DNA of 5,958 nt, from contig DUFE01000044.1 of the NCBI GenBank assembly GCA_011170385.1, forward strand, positions 1 through 5,958. The letters run 5' to 3'. This stretch comes from Dehalococcoidia bacterium (lineage in GTDB: Bacteria > Chloroflexota > Dehalococcoidia > Dehalococcoidales > W693). The notes under the pieces were generated by a model that did no database searches, was not told the DNA's origin, and saw only the letters and a program-made list of their open reading frames with translations. Within the stretch, counting starts at the first letter, position 1. Every line of letters begins with the position of its first letter. Both the position numbers and the translations under genes were made by a program. Shown piece after piece: positions 4,657-5,958 of the stretch.

Positions 4657-5373
4657 ATGACGGAAGAAATAGTAACTATAAAAGACCTTTCCTTCGGCTA
4701 CCCGGACGGGCGGCAGGCACTTAACGACGTCAGCCTGACCATATACCGGGGAGAATCGGTGGCGCTGGTTGGCCCTAACGGGGCGGGCAAATCTACGCTG
4801 ATACTGCACTTAAACGGCGTGCTGCGGAGCAACGGCAGCATAAGGTTGCTGGGCAAGCCCATCGATGACAAGAACCTTAAATGGATTCGCAGTAAGGTGG
4901 GGCTGGTGTTCCAGAATCCGGACGACCAGCTCTTTTCACCCACCGTGTTCGACGATGTCGCCTTCGGGCCTATCAACATGGGTTATAGCGATGAAGAGGT
5001 GAGGCAATCGGTGAACCATGCGCTGGAGATGGTTGGCATGGAAGGTTTCGAGAAGCGCTCGCCACACCACTTGAGTATCGGTGAGAAGAAGAGGGTTGCC
5101 ATAGCCACGGTGCTGTCGATGTCGCCGGAGATACTGGTAATCGACGAGCCATCCTCTAACCTGGACCCGCGCGGCAAGTGGGACTTAATCGAGGTGCTAA
5201 AGAGCCTGCCAGTGACCAGGGTGATAGTCTCTCACGACCTGGAGCTGGTGGAAGCTCTCTGCCAGCGGACAGTCATCCTTGACCGTGGTCAGGTAGCCGC
5301 CGACGGCTTGACTATAGACATACTGGCTAATAAAAAGATGCTGTCCAAGCATGGTTTGGCGATAGCGGGGTAG
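4657..5373 (+). CDS. cbiO: CbiO-type ATPase of the nickel/cobalt ECF transporter
   Basis: This 238-residue cytoplasmic ABC ATPase powers metal uptake. All catalytic motifs are intact: Walker A GPNGAGKST (39-47), Q-loop with FQNPDDQLFSPTVFDDVAFG (85-104; Gln86), signature LSIGEKKR (139-146), Walker B LVIDEP (160-165), D-loop SNLD, and switch His193 in VSHD. The NPDDQ(L/I)F sequence after the Q-loop is typical of energy-coupling-factor ATPases, and the variant signature with KKR is usual for CbiO. There is a single ATPase gene, so CbiO should act as a homodimer. ATG 4657 is preferred to an in-frame TTG at 4639, which would overlap cbiQ and has no ribosome site; an AAGAG stretch near 4649 is the only weak one. 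It is the last gene of the operon. Confidence 0.96.
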   Translation: MTEEIVTIKDLSFGYPDGRQALNDVSLTIYRGESVALVGPNGAGKSTLILHLNGVLRSNGSIRLLGKPIDDKNLKWIRSKVGLVFQNPDDQLFSPTVFDDVAFGPINMGYSDEEVRQSVNHALEMVGMEGFEKRSPHHLSIGEKKRVAIATVLSMSPEILVIDEPSSNLDPRGKWDLIEVLKSLPVTRVIVSHDLELVEALCQRTVILDRGQVAADGLTIDILANKKMLSKHGLAIAG

Positions 5374-5410
5374 GGATTAAGGTATTTACCCCTTTGGCAT
5401 CTAATCCTTT
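5374..5410. terminator. Possible weak hairpin between convergent genes
   Basis: GGATTA (5374-5379) can pair with TAATCC (5402-5407), with a possible inner AAGG/CCTT pairing and TTT following on the plus strand. It sits exactly between cbiO and the convergent gene and includes the latter's stop codon. The stem is short and the T run poor, so this may be only a chance repeat. Confidence 0.25.
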
Positions 5411-5604
5411 GTTGCCGACCAGACCAGAGCTACCACCCAGCCGAAAAAAGACCATCCCAGGAAAAAGTTGAGCAGGAAAATGGCAAGTGTATTGCGCTTT
5501 TTTGCTACCAGTGCAATTATGGTTGGCAAGAAGTAAAGGGCCAGGAGTAAAAGAAAAACGAGGATGCCTATAAAGCTGCCGAACAGGAATTCAATAAATT
5601 CCAA
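5401..5604 (-). CDS. Superinfection-immunity (T4 Imm-like) small membrane protein
   Basis: This 67-residue protein has two membrane helices, at about 8-33 and 38-62, joined by a basic turn (AKKRN, 34-38). It matches the superinfection immunity protein family: YFLPTIIAL, KKRNT, then LNFFLGWSFFGWVVALVW and a short charged end (ATKD). In phage T4 the related Imm protein sits in the inner membrane and blocks DNA entry by later phages. Chromosomal homologues are widespread and mostly untested, so the name does not prove a defence role. The start is TTG at 5604-5602, supported by AAGGAG (minus strand, 5616-5611) six bases upstream; no ATG or GTG gives a better start. AT-rich DNA with two TATAAT boxes precedes it. 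No other phage gene is nearby. Confidence 0.85.
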   Translation of the reverse strand: MEFIEFLFGSFIGILVFLLLLALYFLPTIIALVAKKRNTLAIFLLNFFLGWSFFGWVVALVWSATKD

Positions 5605-5617
5605 AGGTCTCTCCTTA

Positions 5618-5631
5618 ATTATATGATTATA
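5618..5631 (-). promoter_or_regulatory. Possible -10 boxes for the Imm-like gene
   Basis: Two minus-strand TATAAT sequences (5631-5626 and 5623-5618) lie just upstream of the ribosome site. No acceptable -35 is found at 16-18 bases from either, and the second would leave almost no leader. The gene could also be read through from the upstream MBL gene, whose stop is 69 bp away. Confidence 0.25.
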
Positions 5632-5673
5632 TACGCTTTATCGGATTTTACCACCAGTTGAAGCCTTTGGCTA

Positions 5674-5958
5674 CTACCCTATTTTCATCCATAGTCTGTC
5701 GCCGTCGGTGAAGAACTCTATGGTGCCGTCTTTATCAGTGCGATAAATATTTCCGGTGCCGATTTTTTCTCCTAGCCTCCCCAGCACGTCGGGGTGGGGG
5801 TGACCGTAGATGTCGGGTTCAGCGGAGATAACGGCTATCTGCGGGCTGGCGACATCCAGGAACCAGGCGGTGGTGGAGGTGGCGGAGCCGTGGTGGGCTA
5901 CTTTACACACGGTGCATTGAGGGATGATCCTCTGGGCGGTAAGCTGCAGCTCCGCCTG
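5674..5958 (-). CDS. C-terminal part of a metallo-beta-lactamase-fold protein, ComEC/Rec2-like (partial)
   Basis: The last 94 residues of a protein are present; the frame stays open to the right edge, so the apparent GTG start at 5910 is only an internal Val. The motifs are those of the MBL domain in ComEC/Rec2: KVAHHGSATST (19-29), PQIAVISAE (39-47), YGHPHPDVLGRL (51-62) and IYRTDKDGTIEF (71-82), counted from the window edge. In full-length ComEC this domain follows a membrane channel that imports single-stranded DNA during natural transformation. Stand-alone secreted MBL hydrolases share the same motifs, so the fragment cannot tell a competence protein from a free hydrolase. The His-His of AHHGS and the His pair in GHPHP are intact. 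The Imm-like gene lies 69 bp downstream on the same strand. Confidence 0.88.
   Translation of the reverse strand, partial: QAELQLTAQRIIPQCTVCKVAHHGSATSTTAWFLDVASPQIAVISAEPDIYGHPHPDVLGRLGEKIGTGNIYRTDKDGTIEFFTDGDRLWMKIG

Overview
The window looks like chromosomal DNA from a bacterium of moderately high GC, most likely a Chloroflexota (Dehalococcoidia-like) lineage. I base this on the style of the Fur-family regulator (RHLAIFGLCKEC ending), the type of secreted lipoprotein, the use of TTG starts and the presence of stand-alone small families. No marker settles the lineage, so this is an inference. There is no rRNA, tRNA, CRISPR array, insertion sequence or prophage integrase.

Left part (1-1117). 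The first 66 bases are the 3' end of a plus-strand gene whose last 21 residues look like the C-terminus of folylpolyglutamate synthase (FolC). It meets, stop codon to stop codon, a minus-strand pair: a small SWIM zinc-finger protein (854-1117) followed by a lipoprotein with an N-terminal Ig-like half and an unrecognised C-terminal half (63-830). A 275-bp AT-rich intergenic region (1118-1392) holds promoter-like elements facing both ways.

Middle part (1393-5373). First comes dtd (D-aminoacyl-tRNA deacylase, TTG start). Then comes a metal-uptake module on the plus strand: a Fur-family repressor, a 68-residue helical protein of unknown function, a CooT-type nickel-binding protein, and an ECF transporter made of CbiM/NikM (substrate-binding membrane protein), a PDGLE/NikN-like small membrane subunit, CbiQ (T component) and CbiO (ATPase). 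The last six genes are separated by only 7-19 bp. Two near-identical operators, TGCAA-N4-TTGCAATTGC, lie in front of the regulator (overlapping its -35 box) and in front of the six-gene operon. The simplest reading is an autoregulated nickel-acquisition regulon: the repressor senses cytoplasmic nickel, the transporter brings it in, and CooT (perhaps with the 68-residue protein) handles it inside the cell for nickel enzymes such as CO dehydrogenase or [NiFe] hydrogenase. Cobalt is the main alternative. CooT, the resemblance of the operator to the Streptomyces Nur box as I recall it, and the lack of room for a cobalamin riboswitch favour nickel.

Right part (5374-5958). Convergent with the transporter operon are two minus-strand genes: a 67-residue two-helix membrane protein of the superinfection-immunity (T4 Imm-like) family, and, running off the right edge, the C-terminus of a metallo-beta-lactamase-fold protein of ComEC/Rec2 type.

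The most interesting part is the metal module. It combines a matched operator pair, an uncharacterised 68-residue protein with a possible N-terminal metal site, and two following proteins (CooT, CbiM) that also bind metal through their first two residues in characterised homologues.
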